Shown here: one piece after another, positions 1 to 7,167 of the stretch | How positions within the stretch are numbered: the stretch's first letter is position 1 | Layout: each line of letters begins with the position of its first letter | Assembly (NCBI GenBank): GCA_003566505.1 | Contig: PXDA01000094.1 | Location: forward strand, 1-11,186 | DNA: 11,186 nt | Direction of reading: 5' to 3' | Origin: Mollicutes bacterium | Lineage (GTDB): Bacteria > Bacillota_I > Bacilli_A > RF39 > UBA660 | Notes under the pieces: generated by a model | What the model saw: only the letters and a program-made list of their open reading frames with translations | Told to the model about the DNA's origin: nothing | Databases searched by the model: none | Translations under genes and position numbers: made by a program

Positions 1-71
1 ATTGTAAAATAAATTCTTTTTCTTAATTCAGCACTTTTGGGACTTGCTAATTGTTTTAATTTGGTGAACAT
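1..71 (-). CDS. secY: Preprotein translocase subunit SecY, N-terminal fragment (cut by window edge)
   Basis: Only the first 23 codons are in the window. They read MFTKLKQLASP...ELRKRIYFT, which matches the cytoplasmic N-terminus of SecY: a short basic segment with an ELRKRI-type motif just before the first membrane helix. SecY is the channel-forming subunit of the SecYEG translocon in the cytoplasmic membrane. The ATG shares its A with the last base of the L15 stop codon (TAATG), and an AGAGGTGG-type binding site lies inside the end of the L15 gene, so translation is probably coupled. The position directly after rplO is the standard place for secY in the spc cluster. Identification rests on position plus a short N-terminus, so it is good but not complete. 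Confidence 0.85.
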   Translation of the reverse strand, partial: MFTKLKQLASPKSAELRKRIYFT

Positions 72-514
72 TAAACCACCTCTACTTTTCCACCTTGATT
101 TTCGATTTTCTCTTGCGCTTTTTGCGAAACTTTATGCGCACGAACGGTAACTTTTTGTGTCAATTCGCCATTACCAAGCACTTTTAGACCATTATATTCT
201 TTTTTTACTAAACCCATGTCTTTTAACATTTCCAATGTTATCACACTGTCTTTAGCAAAGTTATTAAAAGCATCAACATTGATTATAGCATATCGTTTGC
301 GAAAGGGTGCATTGGTAAAACCACGTTTAGGAATTCTTCGAAATAATGGTGTTTGGCCACCTTCAAACCAAGGTTTAACGCCGCCACCACTACGAGCATT
401 TTGGCCCTTTTCACCGCGACCGCTAGTTTTACCAGAGCCACTTCCAGGACCGCGTCCAACTCGTTTTCTTTTTTTACTTGCTTCTTTTTTTGCTTCTAAC
501 TCATGTAATTTCAT
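71..514 (-). CDS. rplO: 50S ribosomal protein L15
   Basis: 147 residues, the usual bacterial length. The start MKLHELEAKKEASKKRKRVGRG is followed by the Gly/Arg-rich extension (residues about 20-45, with GRGEKGQNARSGGG) that threads into 23S rRNA, then the globular C-terminal part with RRIPKRGFTN and a final KVEVV. L15 is a late-assembly protein of the large subunit. The ATG overlaps the S5 stop codon as ATGA (4 nt shared), and GGAGGA lies 7 nt upstream. In most bacteria rpmD (L30) sits between S5 and L15; here there is no room for it. The downstream secY start overlaps the L15 stop. Confidence 0.98.
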   Translation of the reverse strand: MKLHELEAKKEASKKRKRVGRGPGSGSGKTSGRGEKGQNARSGGGVKPWFEGGQTPLFRRIPKRGFTNAPFRKRYAIINVDAFNNFAKDSVITLEMLKDMGLVKKEYNGLKVLGNGELTQKVTVRAHKVSQKAQEKIENQGGKVEVV

Positions 515-1035
515 AATAAATCCTCCACTTGCTTACCACGAATTTTAGCAACTTCTTCCACAGTTCGTTGTTGTTTCAGTGCTGTAAAAGTTGCGTGAGC
601 AACATTAATTTTACTACTTGAACCTAATGATTTAGTTAAGACATCTTTGACACCAGCTAGTTCTAATACCGCGCGAACAGCACCACCGGCTTTCACTCCG
701 GTACCTTTAAATGCCGGTTTTAGAAGAACTTTACTACCTGTTTGCGTTGCCGTAATTTCATGTGGAATTGTTCGGTTTTCTACCAAACTAATCTTCACCA
801 TATTTTTAATCGCATTATTAGTTGCTTTTGAAATTGCTTCTGGCACTTCATTTGCTTTACCAGTTCCTAAACCAATCTTGCCTTTACGATCCCCAGCAGC
901 CACAACCGCTGAAAAACGAAAATTACGACCACCTTTGGTTACTTTCGTTACTCTTCTAATATCAATTACTTCTTCATCATAAGCTTTTTTTCGTGGTTCT
1001 CTAAATTTTTTCTTTGTTTCTTTTTTTGCTTCCAT
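511..1035 (-). CDS. rpsE: 30S ribosomal protein S5
   Basis: 174 residues. The N-terminal double-stranded-RNA-binding-like domain is visible (FRFSAVVAAGDRKGKIGLG, then KANEVPEAISKA), followed by the C-terminal ribosomal fold (PHEITATQTGSKVLLKPA, GTGVKAGGAVRAVLELAG). S5 sits at the mRNA entry region of the small subunit and affects decoding fidelity. The ATG at 1035 is chosen over an in-frame GTG six bases earlier because AGGAGG (1042-1047) abuts the GTG but is ideally spaced, 6 nt, from the ATG. The binding site overlaps the L18 stop codon. The gene ends with TGA, which overlaps the L15 start. Confidence 0.97.
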   Translation of the reverse strand: MEAKKETKKKFREPRKKAYDEEVIDIRRVTKVTKGGRNFRFSAVVAAGDRKGKIGLGTGKANEVPEAISKATNNAIKNMVKISLVENRTIPHEITATQTGSKVLLKPAFKGTGVKAGGAVRAVLELAGVKDVLTKSLGSSSKINVAHATFTALKQQRTVEEVAKIRGKQVEDLL

Positions 1036-1046
1036 AGTCACCCTCC

Positions 1047-1409
1047 TTAAAATTCCAATCCATTTTTCCGTGCCGCATCTGCTAATGCTTTGACACGACC
1101 ATGATATAAATAACCGCCACGGTCAAATTTAACTGTTTTTATTTTCGCTTTTTTTGCTCTTTTCGCTAATAACTCACCAACTTTAGTGGCTGCTTCAACA
1201 TTACTGCCATTATCTAATTTCAATTCTTTATCAATTGAAGAAGCACTTACTAAAGTCGCGTTTTTTTCATCATCAATTATTTGCGCAAAAATATTGCTAT
1301 TGGAACGAAAAACACTTAATCTTGGAATTTCTTTATTACCTAAAACTTTAGCTTTAAAGCGCTTTTGTCTTTTTTTTCTTTGTTTATTGCGTTCTTCTTT
1401 ATTTATCAT
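1047..1409 (-). CDS. rplR: 50S ribosomal protein L18
   Basis: 120 residues, the usual Gram-positive length. The protein begins MINKEERNKQRKKRQKR, a basic tail that contacts 5S rRNA, and contains IPRLSVFRSNSNIFAQIIDD and the C-terminal FDRGGYLYHGRVKALADAAR, both characteristic of L18. With L5 it forms the 5S rRNA complex of the central protuberance. An ATG nine bases upstream (1418) directly abuts AAGGAG, too close for initiation, so the second ATG, which also gives the family's typical N-terminus, is preferred. It lies 15 nt after L6 ends, and its own stop lies inside the S5 ribosome binding site. Confidence 0.97.
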   Translation of the reverse strand: MINKEERNKQRKKRQKRFKAKVLGNKEIPRLSVFRSNSNIFAQIIDDEKNATLVSASSIDKELKLDNGSNVEAATKVGELLAKRAKKAKIKTVKFDRGGYLYHGRVKALADAARKNGLEF

Positions 1410-1424
1410 TTGCCTCATCTCCTT

Positions 1425-1958
1425 TTATTTGGATGCTCTTTTTCCAACTTTTCTAATAACATATTCATCAACATAACGAATGCCTTTACCTTTATATGGT
1501 TCCGGTTTCTTTATTGCCCGAATATCAGCAGCAAATTGCCCAACTAAGTATTTATCAATTCCCTTAATAATTACTTGATTATTACTAGGGTTTTCAACTT
1601 TGATACCATCGGGAATAGCTAGTTCATGCGGTTTCGAATAACCTGCCGCAACTACTAACTTATCGCCTTTTAAAGTAAAGCGATAACCGACACCAACTAT
1701 TTCAAGTGCCTTTGAAAAACCTTCGGTAACACCAATTAACATATTGTTAATATTAGCATTCGCTGTCCCGTGAAAATTTTTATATTTGCTATTTTCACAT
1801 TCGGTTTTTAATGTATTACCATCCACGACAACTTTAATATTTTTATCTACTGTTGTTGAGAGTTCTCCCTGCGGTCCTTTGACATGGACAGTAGTCCCAT
1901 CAACATTAACTTCAACATTTTCGGGAATGGTTAAAACCTTTTTTCCTATTCGACTCAT
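1425..1958 (-). CDS. rplF: 50S ribosomal protein L6
   Basis: 177 residues, standard length. Starts MSRIGKKVLTIPENVEV; the two duplicated L6 folds follow, with GPQGELS in the first and the typical C-terminal signature PEPYKGKGIRYVDEYVIRKVGK. L6 lies at the base of the L7/L12 stalk near the sarcin-ricin loop. The reading frame is open for eight more codons upstream, but AGGAGG placed 6 nt before the ATG at 1958 and the conserved MSRIGK start fix this start. S8 ends 17 nt upstream. Confidence 0.98.
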   Translation of the reverse strand: MSRIGKKVLTIPENVEVNVDGTTVHVKGPQGELSTTVDKNIKVVVDGNTLKTECENSKYKNFHGTANANINNMLIGVTEGFSKALEIVGVGYRFTLKGDKLVVAAGYSKPHELAIPDGIKVENPSNNQVIIKGIDKYLVGQFAADIRAIKKPEPYKGKGIRYVDEYVIRKVGKRASK

Positions 1959-1975
1959 TGTAATCCTCCTTGTTT

Positions 1976-2371
1976 CTACCAAATATAGGCTAGAACTTCG
2001 CCACCTATATTTTCACTGCGGGCTTTTTTATTAGTCATTACTCCACGTGATGTGGAAATAATTGCAATTCCTAGTCCATTTAAAACATTAGGAATTTCAT
2101 CAGCACCAACATAAACACGTAACCCTGGTTTGGAAATTCTTTTTAAACCAACAATAGCTGCTTTTTTATTTTCATCATATTTTAGTTTAATCACAATCAT
2201 ATTATTTGGAGAAGTTTCCTTAATTTTATAATCAGCGATAAAACCTTCTTCTTTCAAAATTGCCGCTATTTCTTCTTTTATTTTAGACAAAGGTATTGCT
2301 ACTTCTTTATGTCGCACTCGATTGGCATTGCGAATTCTTGTCAACATATCTGCTATTGGATCATTAATCAT
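1976..2371 (-). CDS. rpsH: 30S ribosomal protein S8
   Basis: 131 residues. N-terminus INDPIADMLTRIRNANRVRH and C-terminus ISTSRGVMTNKKAR...GGEVLAYIW are the conserved ends of S8, a primary 16S rRNA binder of the central domain. In Escherichia coli S8 is also the translational repressor of the spc operon; whether that holds here cannot be read from this sequence, and no obvious S8-site mimic was identified near the L24/L5 junction. GGGAGG lies 8 nt before the ATG. Ends with TAG, 17 nt before L6. Confidence 0.98.
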   Translation of the reverse strand: MINDPIADMLTRIRNANRVRHKEVAIPLSKIKEEIAAILKEEGFIADYKIKETSPNNMIVIKLKYDENKKAAIVGLKRISKPGLRVYVGADEIPNVLNGLGIAIISTSRGVMTNKKARSENIGGEVLAYIW

Positions 2372-2389
2372 CTTATTTTCCTCCCTTCA

Positions 2390-2569
2390 CTACCAGCTTG
2401 ATTTCTTCACACCTGGTATTTGACCTTTATATGCTAATTCACGAAAACAGATACGACATATGCCATATTTTCGTAAAACAGCATGTGGACGGCCACAACG
2501 GTTACATCGTGTATATTCACGTACTTTAAATTTTTGTTTTTTTGCTACTTTTTTACTTTTCTTTGCCAT
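2390..2569 (-). CDS. rpsN: 30S ribosomal protein S14, short zinc-binding type
   Basis: 59 residues, close to the 61 usual for the short zinc form (often called type Z). It reads MAKKSKKVAKKQKFKVREYT, then two CxxC pairs at residues 22/25 (CNRC) and 38/41 (CRIC) that would bind one zinc ion, then the conserved FRELAYKGQIPGVKKSSW end. S14 belongs to the head of the 30S subunit. AGGAGG lies 5 nt before the ATG. The stop is TAG followed directly by an in-frame TGA. It sits between L5 and S8 as in Gram-positive spc clusters. A zinc-dependent S14 here implies that a zinc-independent paralogue, if any, would be elsewhere. Confidence 0.97.
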   Translation of the reverse strand: MAKKSKKVAKKQKFKVREYTRCNRCGRPHAVLRKYGICRICFRELAYKGQIPGVKKSSW

Positions 2570-2587
2570 TTTTTCCTCCTTTTAATG

Positions 2588-3127
2588 CTACTGTCTAAAC
2601 GGTAAGCCAAATCCCGCTAAAAGCATTTTTGCTTCATCATCAGTTTCAGCATCTGTTACAAATGTAATATCCATGCCCCGCGTTTTGACAACGTCATCAT
2701 ATTCTATTTCCGAGAAAATTAATTGTTCGCTTATACCTAGAGTATAATTACCGCGCCCATCAAATGCTTTTTCGGAAATACCACGAAAATCACGTACACG
2801 AGGAAGGGTTATTGTGATTAATTTTTCTAAAAAATTATACATTCTTTCCCCACGAAGTGTGACTTTACAACCAATCGGTTGTCCAGCTCTTACTTTAAAA
2901 CCAGCAATGGCTTTTTTTGCTTTTGTTACCACTGGTTTTTGACCAGTAATAGCTTCTAAATCTGCTAGTGCTCCATCTAAAAACTTACTATTTTGCACCG
3001 CATCACCAACGCCAATATTAATAATTATTTTCTTTAACTTCGGCATTTCCATTTTTGATTTATAAGTAAACTTTTCCATCATTGTTGGTACTATTTCTTC
3101 GTTATACTTTTTTCTTAAGTGATTCAT
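2588..3127 (-). CDS. rplE: 50S ribosomal protein L5
   Basis: 179 residues, identical to the Bacilli norm. Conserved blocks seen in order: MNHLRKKYNEEIVP, KIIINIGVGDAVQNSK, ITGQKPVVTKAKKAIAGFK, GERMYNFLEKLI, LPRVRDFRGI and GRGNYTLGISEQLIF. L5 binds 5S rRNA with L18 and contacts the P-site tRNA from the central protuberance. The frame is open to a TTG at 3142, but GAGGGG is placed 6 nt before the ATG at 3127 and the family start fits there. L24 ends 11 nt upstream, with the L5 binding site immediately after its stop. Confidence 0.98.
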   Translation of the reverse strand: MNHLRKKYNEEIVPTMMEKFTYKSKMEMPKLKKIIINIGVGDAVQNSKFLDGALADLEAITGQKPVVTKAKKAIAGFKVRAGQPIGCKVTLRGERMYNFLEKLITITLPRVRDFRGISEKAFDGRGNYTLGISEQLIFSEIEYDDVVKTRGMDITFVTDAETDDEAKMLLAGFGLPFRQ

Positions 3128-3138
3128 AATATCCCCTC

Positions 3139-3450
3139 TCAATCATCCAATTCCTTATTAGATTTTTTGGCAACGCGCACCTTTTTTTCTTTTTTATTAA
3201 TCGTTTTACCGATACGAGTTTTTTCTTTTGTACTAGGATCGATTAACATTACATTTGATGCATGAATTGGCGCCTCGACATCTTTAATAGTGCCCGGATT
3301 TTGGCCATCAGATTTTTGATGATGTTTAACCAAATTCACATCTTCAATAATAACTCTATTTTCATCACGTAGTACTTTCATAATGGTTCCTTCCTTGCCT
3401 TTTTCTTTACCAGCAATTACAACCACTTTGTCTCCTTTTTTCAAGTTCAT
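3139..3450 (-). CDS. rplX: 50S ribosomal protein L24
   Basis: 103 residues, as in Bacillus. The KOW motif is at the N-terminus (KKGDKVVVIAGKEKGKEG), followed by VIIEDVNLVKHHQK and IHASNVMLIDPSTKEKTRIG. L24 is one of the assembly initiators of the large subunit and binds 23S rRNA domain I near the tunnel exit. The C-terminal end is lysine-rich. AGGAGG is 7 nt before the ATG. It stops with TGA, 11 nt before the L5 start. Confidence 0.98.
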   Translation of the reverse strand: MNLKKGDKVVVIAGKEKGKEGTIMKVLRDENRVIIEDVNLVKHHQKSDGQNPGTIKDVEAPIHASNVMLIDPSTKEKTRIGKTINKKEKKVRVAKKSNKELDD

Positions 3451-3460
3451 AACTTACCTC

Positions 3461-3832
3461 CTATAACACTTCTTTAGCGAGTGAAACAATTTTCATATAT
3501 TGTTTATCACGTAGTTCACGCGCTACTGGTCCAAAAATACGAGTCCCAATTGGTGATTTATTATCTTCTTTCAATAAAACACAAGCATTATCATCAAAGC
3601 GAATATAAGAACCATCTTCACGTCTTAAACCAAACTTGGTCCTAATAACAACCGCTTTAACGACTTTTCCTTTTTTCATATTACTATTAGGAATAGCTCT
3701 TTTTATTGATCCCACGACAATATCACCAATATTGCCATCTTTAACTTTGCTGCCACCTAATACTTTAATTACTAACAATTCCCGTGCTCCTGAATTATCA
3801 GCTACCTTTAATCTACTTTCCTGTTGAATCAT
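3461..3832 (-). CDS. rplN: 50S ribosomal protein L14
   Basis: 123 residues (typically 122). Signature blocks: MIQQESRLKVADNSGAREL, KKGKVVKAVVIRTK, DGSYIRFDDNACVLL and the near-invariant GTRIFGPVARELR. L14 forms part of the subunit interface (bridge B8) and is the docking site of the silencing factor RsfS in many bacteria. The general wording of the sequence is close to Bacilli and Mollicutes L14 as remembered; the SIKRAIPNSNMKKG stretch is less typical of Bacillus and somewhat resembles candidate-phyla L14. AGGAGG lies upstream with an AT-rich spacer. L24 starts 10 nt after the TAG stop. Confidence 0.98.
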   Translation of the reverse strand: MIQQESRLKVADNSGARELLVIKVLGGSKVKDGNIGDIVVGSIKRAIPNSNMKKGKVVKAVVIRTKFGLRREDGSYIRFDDNACVLLKEDNKSPIGTRIFGPVARELRDKQYMKIVSLAKEVL

Positions 3833-3847
3833 TTTTTCTTCCTCCTT

Positions 3848-4105
3848 TTATAGAATAACTGCACTTTCAATTATTTCTACGAGACGATAACTTTTATTTT
3901 TTGATAGGGGCCGGGTTTCTATAATGCGTACTTTATCACCTGTTTTTGCTTCATTTTTTGCATCATGTGCGCGATATTTTTTCGAGTATTTTACCCGTTT
4001 ATGATATTTACTATCGGTTTTATATGTTTCAACTAATACTGTTATCGTTTTATCATTTTTGTCACTAACAACTTTACCAATCAATTCACGTTTTCTTTTT
4101 TCCAT
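3848..4105 (-). CDS. rpsQ: 30S ribosomal protein S17
   Basis: 85 residues, normal length. It has the OB-fold core with GKVVSDKNDKTITVLVETY, the H-x-x-Y-x-K-R-V-K-Y-S-type loop (YHKRVKYSKKYRAHD) and GDKVRIIETRPLSKNKSYRLVEI, all diagnostic of S17, a primary binder of the 16S 5' domain. AGGAGG is placed 5 nt before the ATG and overlaps the L29 stop region, leaving a 10-nt gap. L14 follows after 15 nt. Confidence 0.98.
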   Translation of the reverse strand: MEKRKRELIGKVVSDKNDKTITVLVETYKTDSKYHKRVKYSKKYRAHDAKNEAKTGDKVRIIETRPLSKNKSYRLVEIIESAVIL

Positions 4106-4115
4106 AAAATCCTCC

Positions 4116-4310
4116 TTATTTTCCCAACTCTTGTTCCCGTAAAATAGTTTTCATACGGGCGACTTCTTTGCGCAATTGACTAATGCGAGAAGGTTTTTCT
4201 AAATTTCCAGTAGCTTGACTAAAACGCAAATTAAACAATTCTTCTTTATGCTCGCTTATTTTTTTCAAAATTTCTTCACGAGAAAGATTTCTAATTTCTT
4301 CATTCTTCAT
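4116..4310 (-). CDS. rpmC: 50S ribosomal protein L29
   Basis: 64 residues, a two-helix coiled protein at the tunnel exit that with L23 forms the docking area for trigger factor and SRP. Seen: MKNEEIRNLSREEI, EELFNLRFSQATGNLEKPSRI and QLRKEVARMKTILREQE, the classic L29 pattern. Two in-frame GTG codons lie upstream (4322 and 4319), but the ATG at 4310 gives the typical N-terminus; a partial binding site (GGTGAG) precedes it, making this one of the weaker initiation sites of the operon. It overlaps the end of L16 by 11 nt, so translation probably depends on L16 translation. Confidence 0.95.
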   Translation of the reverse strand: MKNEEIRNLSREEILKKISEHKEELFNLRFSQATGNLEKPSRISQLRKEVARMKTILREQELGK

Positions 4311-4731
4311 TAGTCTCACCACTTTCTTTTTTTACAAATTTACATTTAACTGGTAATTTATGCATTGCAAGACGAAAGGCTTCCCGAGCAACTTTTTCGG
4401 AAACACCATCAATTTCAAACATAATTTTGCCTTCTTTAACAACCGCCACCCATGCTTCTGGCTGACCTTTTCCTTTTCCCATTCGCATCTCAATTGGTTT
4501 TTTTGTTAATGCTAAATGAGGAAAGATATTTATCCACACTTTTCCGCCTCGTTTCATATAACGAGTCATCGCTATTCGGGCTGCTTCAATTTGGCGGTTT
4601 GTAATCCAATTACCTTCTAAAGCCATTAAACCATACTGGCCAAAATGTAATTCGCGATTGCCGCGTGCTTTTCCTTCATAAGATAAGCGATGTGGCTTTC
4701 GATATTTAGTTTTTTTGGGAATCAGCGCCAT
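4300..4731 (-). CDS. rplP: 50S ribosomal protein L16
   Basis: 143 residues. Begins MALIPKKTKYRKPHRLSYEG and contains WITNRQIEAARIAMTRYMKR, GKVWINIFPH, RMGKGKGQPEAWVAVVK and LAMHKLPVKCKFVKK. L16 organises the A-site tRNA region of the peptidyl transferase centre. The reading frame is open for 14 more codons, but GGGAGG at 8 nt from the ATG at 4731 and the family's usual start place it here. Its first 26 nt overlap the end of S3 in a different frame. It ends with TGA inside the start of L29. The RKPHRLSYEGKA opening recalls Mollicutes-type L16. Confidence 0.97.
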   Translation of the reverse strand: MALIPKKTKYRKPHRLSYEGKARGNRELHFGQYGLMALEGNWITNRQIEAARIAMTRYMKRGGKVWINIFPHLALTKKPIEMRMGKGKGQPEAWVAVVKEGKIMFEIDGVSEKVAREAFRLAMHKLPVKCKFVKKESGETNEE

Positions 4732-5386
4732 CGTTTTCGCCTCCCTTATCTTTTTTTTCTGGAAGAATTTCACCTTTATAAAGCCAAACTTTCACACCAA
4801 TTTTTCCATAAGTAGTGTTAGCTTCTTTATTAGCATAATCAATATCACCACGTAATGTATGCAAAGGCACCATGCCTTCAGTATAACCTTCTGTTCGAGC
4901 CATATCAGCGCCACCTAAACGACCTGAAACGGCTGTTCTAACACCTTTTGCGCCTGCTTTCACAGCATTACGCATAGCTCTTTTTTGTGCCATACGAAAA
5001 TGAACACGATTTTCAATTTGACGAGCGATATCTTCTGCTACTAAAGCGGCATTTAAATTAGGGTTTTTCTCCTCTTTAATTGATACTTGAATAGTTTCTT
5101 TGGTTATTTTTTCCAAATGCTTACGAATTTTTTCAATGCCTTCGCCACCTTGACCAATAACAACACCTGGTTTTGCCGTTATCACAATTACTTCGGTTTT
5201 ATTTTGATCACGGTTAATTAAAATATTGGCAATGGCTGCTCTTTTTAATGTTGTTTCTAAATATTCACGAATTTTAATATCATTATGCAAAAATTTTGCC
5301 ATATCTTTATTATTAGCATACCAAGATGCACTCCAATCTTTATTGATACCAATTCGTAACCCAACTGGACTAACTTTTTGACCCAT
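4706..5386 (-). CDS. rpsC: 30S ribosomal protein S3
   Basis: 226 residues. N-terminus MGQKVSPVGLRIGINKDW, a type II KH domain with its GQGG loop at residues 78-81, and a C-terminal domain with AQKRAMRNAVKAGAKGVR, SGRLGGADMARTE and PLHTLRGDIDY. S3 lines the mRNA entry channel and has helicase-associated residues there. The C-terminus is short, with a hydrophilic tail (GGENDGADSQKN) whose last codons overlap the L16 start by 26 nt. AGGAGG lies upstream of the ATG; L22 ends 14 nt before. Confidence 0.98.
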   Translation of the reverse strand: MGQKVSPVGLRIGINKDWSASWYANNKDMAKFLHNDIKIREYLETTLKRAAIANILINRDQNKTEVIVITAKPGVVIGQGGEGIEKIRKHLEKITKETIQVSIKEEKNPNLNAALVAEDIARQIENRVHFRMAQKRAMRNAVKAGAKGVRTAVSGRLGGADMARTEGYTEGMVPLHTLRGDIDYANKEANTTYGKIGVKVWLYKGEILPEKKDKGGENDGADSQKN

Positions 5387-5400
5387 CGCTTATCCCTCCT

Positions 5401-5736
5401 TTATTTTTCATCACTTACTACCACCGTTATATGACTGGTTCTTTTTTTAATAGGATCAATATTTCCACGCGACCCAAATCGCATTCTTTTCAATGTTTGA
5501 CCCTCATTAACATATGCTTCTTTAACATATAAATTTTCTTTAACCATTTCATGATTATTAACTGCATTAGCTACTGCTGATTGCAATGTTTTGCTAACTA
5601 GGGGTACTGCTTTATGATTAAGTCCTTGCAAAGTTGCTTCTGCTTCTTCAAGACTTTTTCCTCTTATTAAATCTACTACCAAACGCGCTTTGCGAGGCGC
5701 GATTCGTAATGTTTTTGCTACTGCTTTTGTCTCCAT
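5401..5736 (-). CDS. rplV: 50S ribosomal protein L22
   Basis: 111 residues. Blocks seen: AKTLRIAPRKARLVVDLIRGK, NNHEMVKENLYVKEAYVNEG and the extended beta-hairpin GQTLKRMRFGSRGNIDPIKKRTSHI (residues about 79-103) that lines the exit tunnel and forms the constriction with L4. Changes in this loop can affect macrolide sensitivity; no deletion is obvious. AGGAGG precedes the ATG. The gap to S19 is 21 nt and to S3 14 nt. Confidence 0.98.
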   Translation of the reverse strand: METKAVAKTLRIAPRKARLVVDLIRGKSLEEAEATLQGLNHKAVPLVSKTLQSAVANAVNNHEMVKENLYVKEAYVNEGQTLKRMRFGSRGNIDPIKKRTSHITVVVSDEK

Positions 5737-5757
5737 TTTTGTCCTCCTTTTTGGTTA

Positions 5758-6021
5758 TTATCTTTCGCCACCATGTTTAACATGCTTGCGAGTAGGAGCA
5801 AATTCTCCTAGTTTATGTCCGACCATATCTTCTGTAATATAGACCGGAATAAACTCTTTTCCATTATGCACTGCAAATGTTAAACCAATAAAATCAGGAT
5901 AAATCGTTGAACGTCGTGACCAAGTTTTAATAACTTCTTTTTTTCCTGATGCTTTTACTTTTTCAACTTTTTTTTGTAGGCTTTTATCAATAAAAGCACC
6001 TTTTTTTAAACTTCTACTCAT
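5758..6021 (-). CDS. rpsS: 30S ribosomal protein S19
   Basis: 87 residues. SRSLKKGAFIDKSLQKKV, KTWSRRSTIYPDFIGLTFAVHNGKE and the C-terminal VGHKLGEFAPTRKHVKHG are all conserved S19 elements. S19 sits in the head of the 30S subunit next to S13 and contacts 5S/L5 through bridge B1. The binding site (AAAGGATGA) is weaker than that of most genes in the operon. L2 ends 18 nt upstream. Confidence 0.98.
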   Translation of the reverse strand: MSRSLKKGAFIDKSLQKKVEKVKASGKKEVIKTWSRRSTIYPDFIGLTFAVHNGKEFIPVYITEDMVGHKLGEFAPTRKHVKHGGER

Positions 6022-6039
6022 TTATAATCATCCTTTCAT

Positions 6040-6876
6040 CTACTTCTTCTTCCGTCGTCGTCGAACTATTAATTTATCAGAACGTTTTTTTGGTTTTCTC
6101 GTCTTATAACCTAGAGTTGGTTTGCCCCAAGGTGAAACAGGCGATTTCAAACCAATCGGAGCACGTCCTTCACCACCACCATGGGGATGATCATTTGGAT
6201 TCATAACCGAACCACGAACGGTAGGACGAAAACCGAGATGACGTTTACGACCAGCTTTACCTAAATTAACAAGTTCTTTATCCTTATTGCCGACTTCACC
6301 AATGGTTGCACGACATGTTCCTAATATTTTTCGAACTTCGCCACTTCTTAGTTTAACTAAAACATATTTATCTTCTTTACCAACTATTTGCGCCGATGAA
6401 CCAGCGGAACGTGCCATTTCGCCACCTTTACCTGGTCTTAATTCAATATTATGGACAACTGTTCCCTCTGGAATATTACGCAATAACATCGCATTGCCCT
6501 TTTTGACATCGGTTTTTTCACTACTAATAATTTTATCGCCAACTTTTAATTTATCAGGAGCGATGATATAACGTTTTTCACCATCTTGATAATTTATTAA
6601 TGCAATATTAGCTGATCGATTAGGATCATATTCAATTGTGGCGACTTTACCTTCAACATCAAATTTGTTTCTTTTAAAATCAATAACGCGATATTTTCTT
6701 TTAGCGCCACCACCACGATGACGAGTTGTAATTTTTCCTGAAACATTGCGCCCACCACTTTTGGTAAGTTTTTTAAACAACTTTTTTTGTGGTTTGCCTT
6801 TTGTTAAATCATCATTAACCAATGTTGATTTATTACGCATACCACTAGTAGTTGGTTTATATATTTTTATTGCCAT
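6040..6876 (-). CDS. rplB: 50S ribosomal protein L2
   Basis: 278 residues, normal length. It contains the N-terminal OB-like and SH3-like folds (GRNVSGKITTRHRGGGAKR, IEYDPNRSANIALI, LRPGKGGEMARSAGSSAQ) and the near-invariant loop NPNDHPHGGGEGRAPIG with the catalytic-centre histidine at residue 230, matching His229 of E. coli L2. It ends in an arginine/lysine-rich tail (RRRRKKK). L2 is needed for subunit joining and peptidyl transfer. GGAGG lies before the ATG; the 12-nt gap to L23 holds the binding site. Confidence 0.99.
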   Translation of the reverse strand: MAIKIYKPTTSGMRNKSTLVNDDLTKGKPQKKLFKKLTKSGGRNVSGKITTRHRGGGAKRKYRVIDFKRNKFDVEGKVATIEYDPNRSANIALINYQDGEKRYIIAPDKLKVGDKIISSEKTDVKKGNAMLLRNIPEGTVVHNIELRPGKGGEMARSAGSSAQIVGKEDKYVLVKLRSGEVRKILGTCRATIGEVGNKDKELVNLGKAGRKRHLGFRPTVRGSVMNPNDHPHGGGEGRAPIGLKSPVSPWGKPTLGYKTRKPKKRSDKLIVRRRRKKK

Positions 6877-6888
6877 GATTTTCCTCCT

Positions 6889-7167
6889 TTAAATTTCGAT
6901 AGTTTGTCCTTTTTTCAAGGTTATTATCGCCTTTTTTACTTTATTACGCTTCCCATAGAAACGTCCTACTCTTTTTGGTTTTGGTTTAACATTAACCGTA
7001 TTTACATCTTCTACTTCAACATTAAAAATTTTTTCAATTGCTTGTTTTATATGAGTTTTATTAGCATTAATATCAACATCAAACACATATTTATTTTCTT
7101 GCCGTAACTCAGTTGCTTTTTCACTAATAATCGGTGATTTTATAATATCACGATATTTATCGTTCAT
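6889..7167 (-). CDS. rplW: 50S ribosomal protein L23
   Basis: 92 residues. MNDKYRDIIKSPIISEKAT, YVFDVDINANKTHIKQAIEKIFNVEV and the loop KPKPKRVGRFYGKRNKVKKAIITL are typical. L23 sits at the tunnel exit and is the main dock for trigger factor and SRP. The frame is open to 7185, but GAGGAGGTG 8 nt before the ATG at 7167 sets the start. The start overlaps the last 11 nt of L4 in another frame, so the two are probably translationally coupled. No long C-terminal extension like that known from Mycoplasma pneumoniae L23 is present. Confidence 0.97.
   Translation of the reverse strand: MNDKYRDIIKSPIISEKATELRQENKYVFDVDINANKTHIKQAIEKIFNVEVEDVNTVNVKPKPKRVGRFYGKRNKVKKAIITLKKGQTIEI

Noticed and set aside
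4732..4773. L16 starting 14 codons earlier, at 4773
   Set aside because: The extra residues are not part of the family, and a well-spaced GGGAGG precedes the ATG at 4731. The same reasoning rejects the longer versions of L4 (7858), L6 (1982), L18 (1418), L23 (7185) and L5 (3142).
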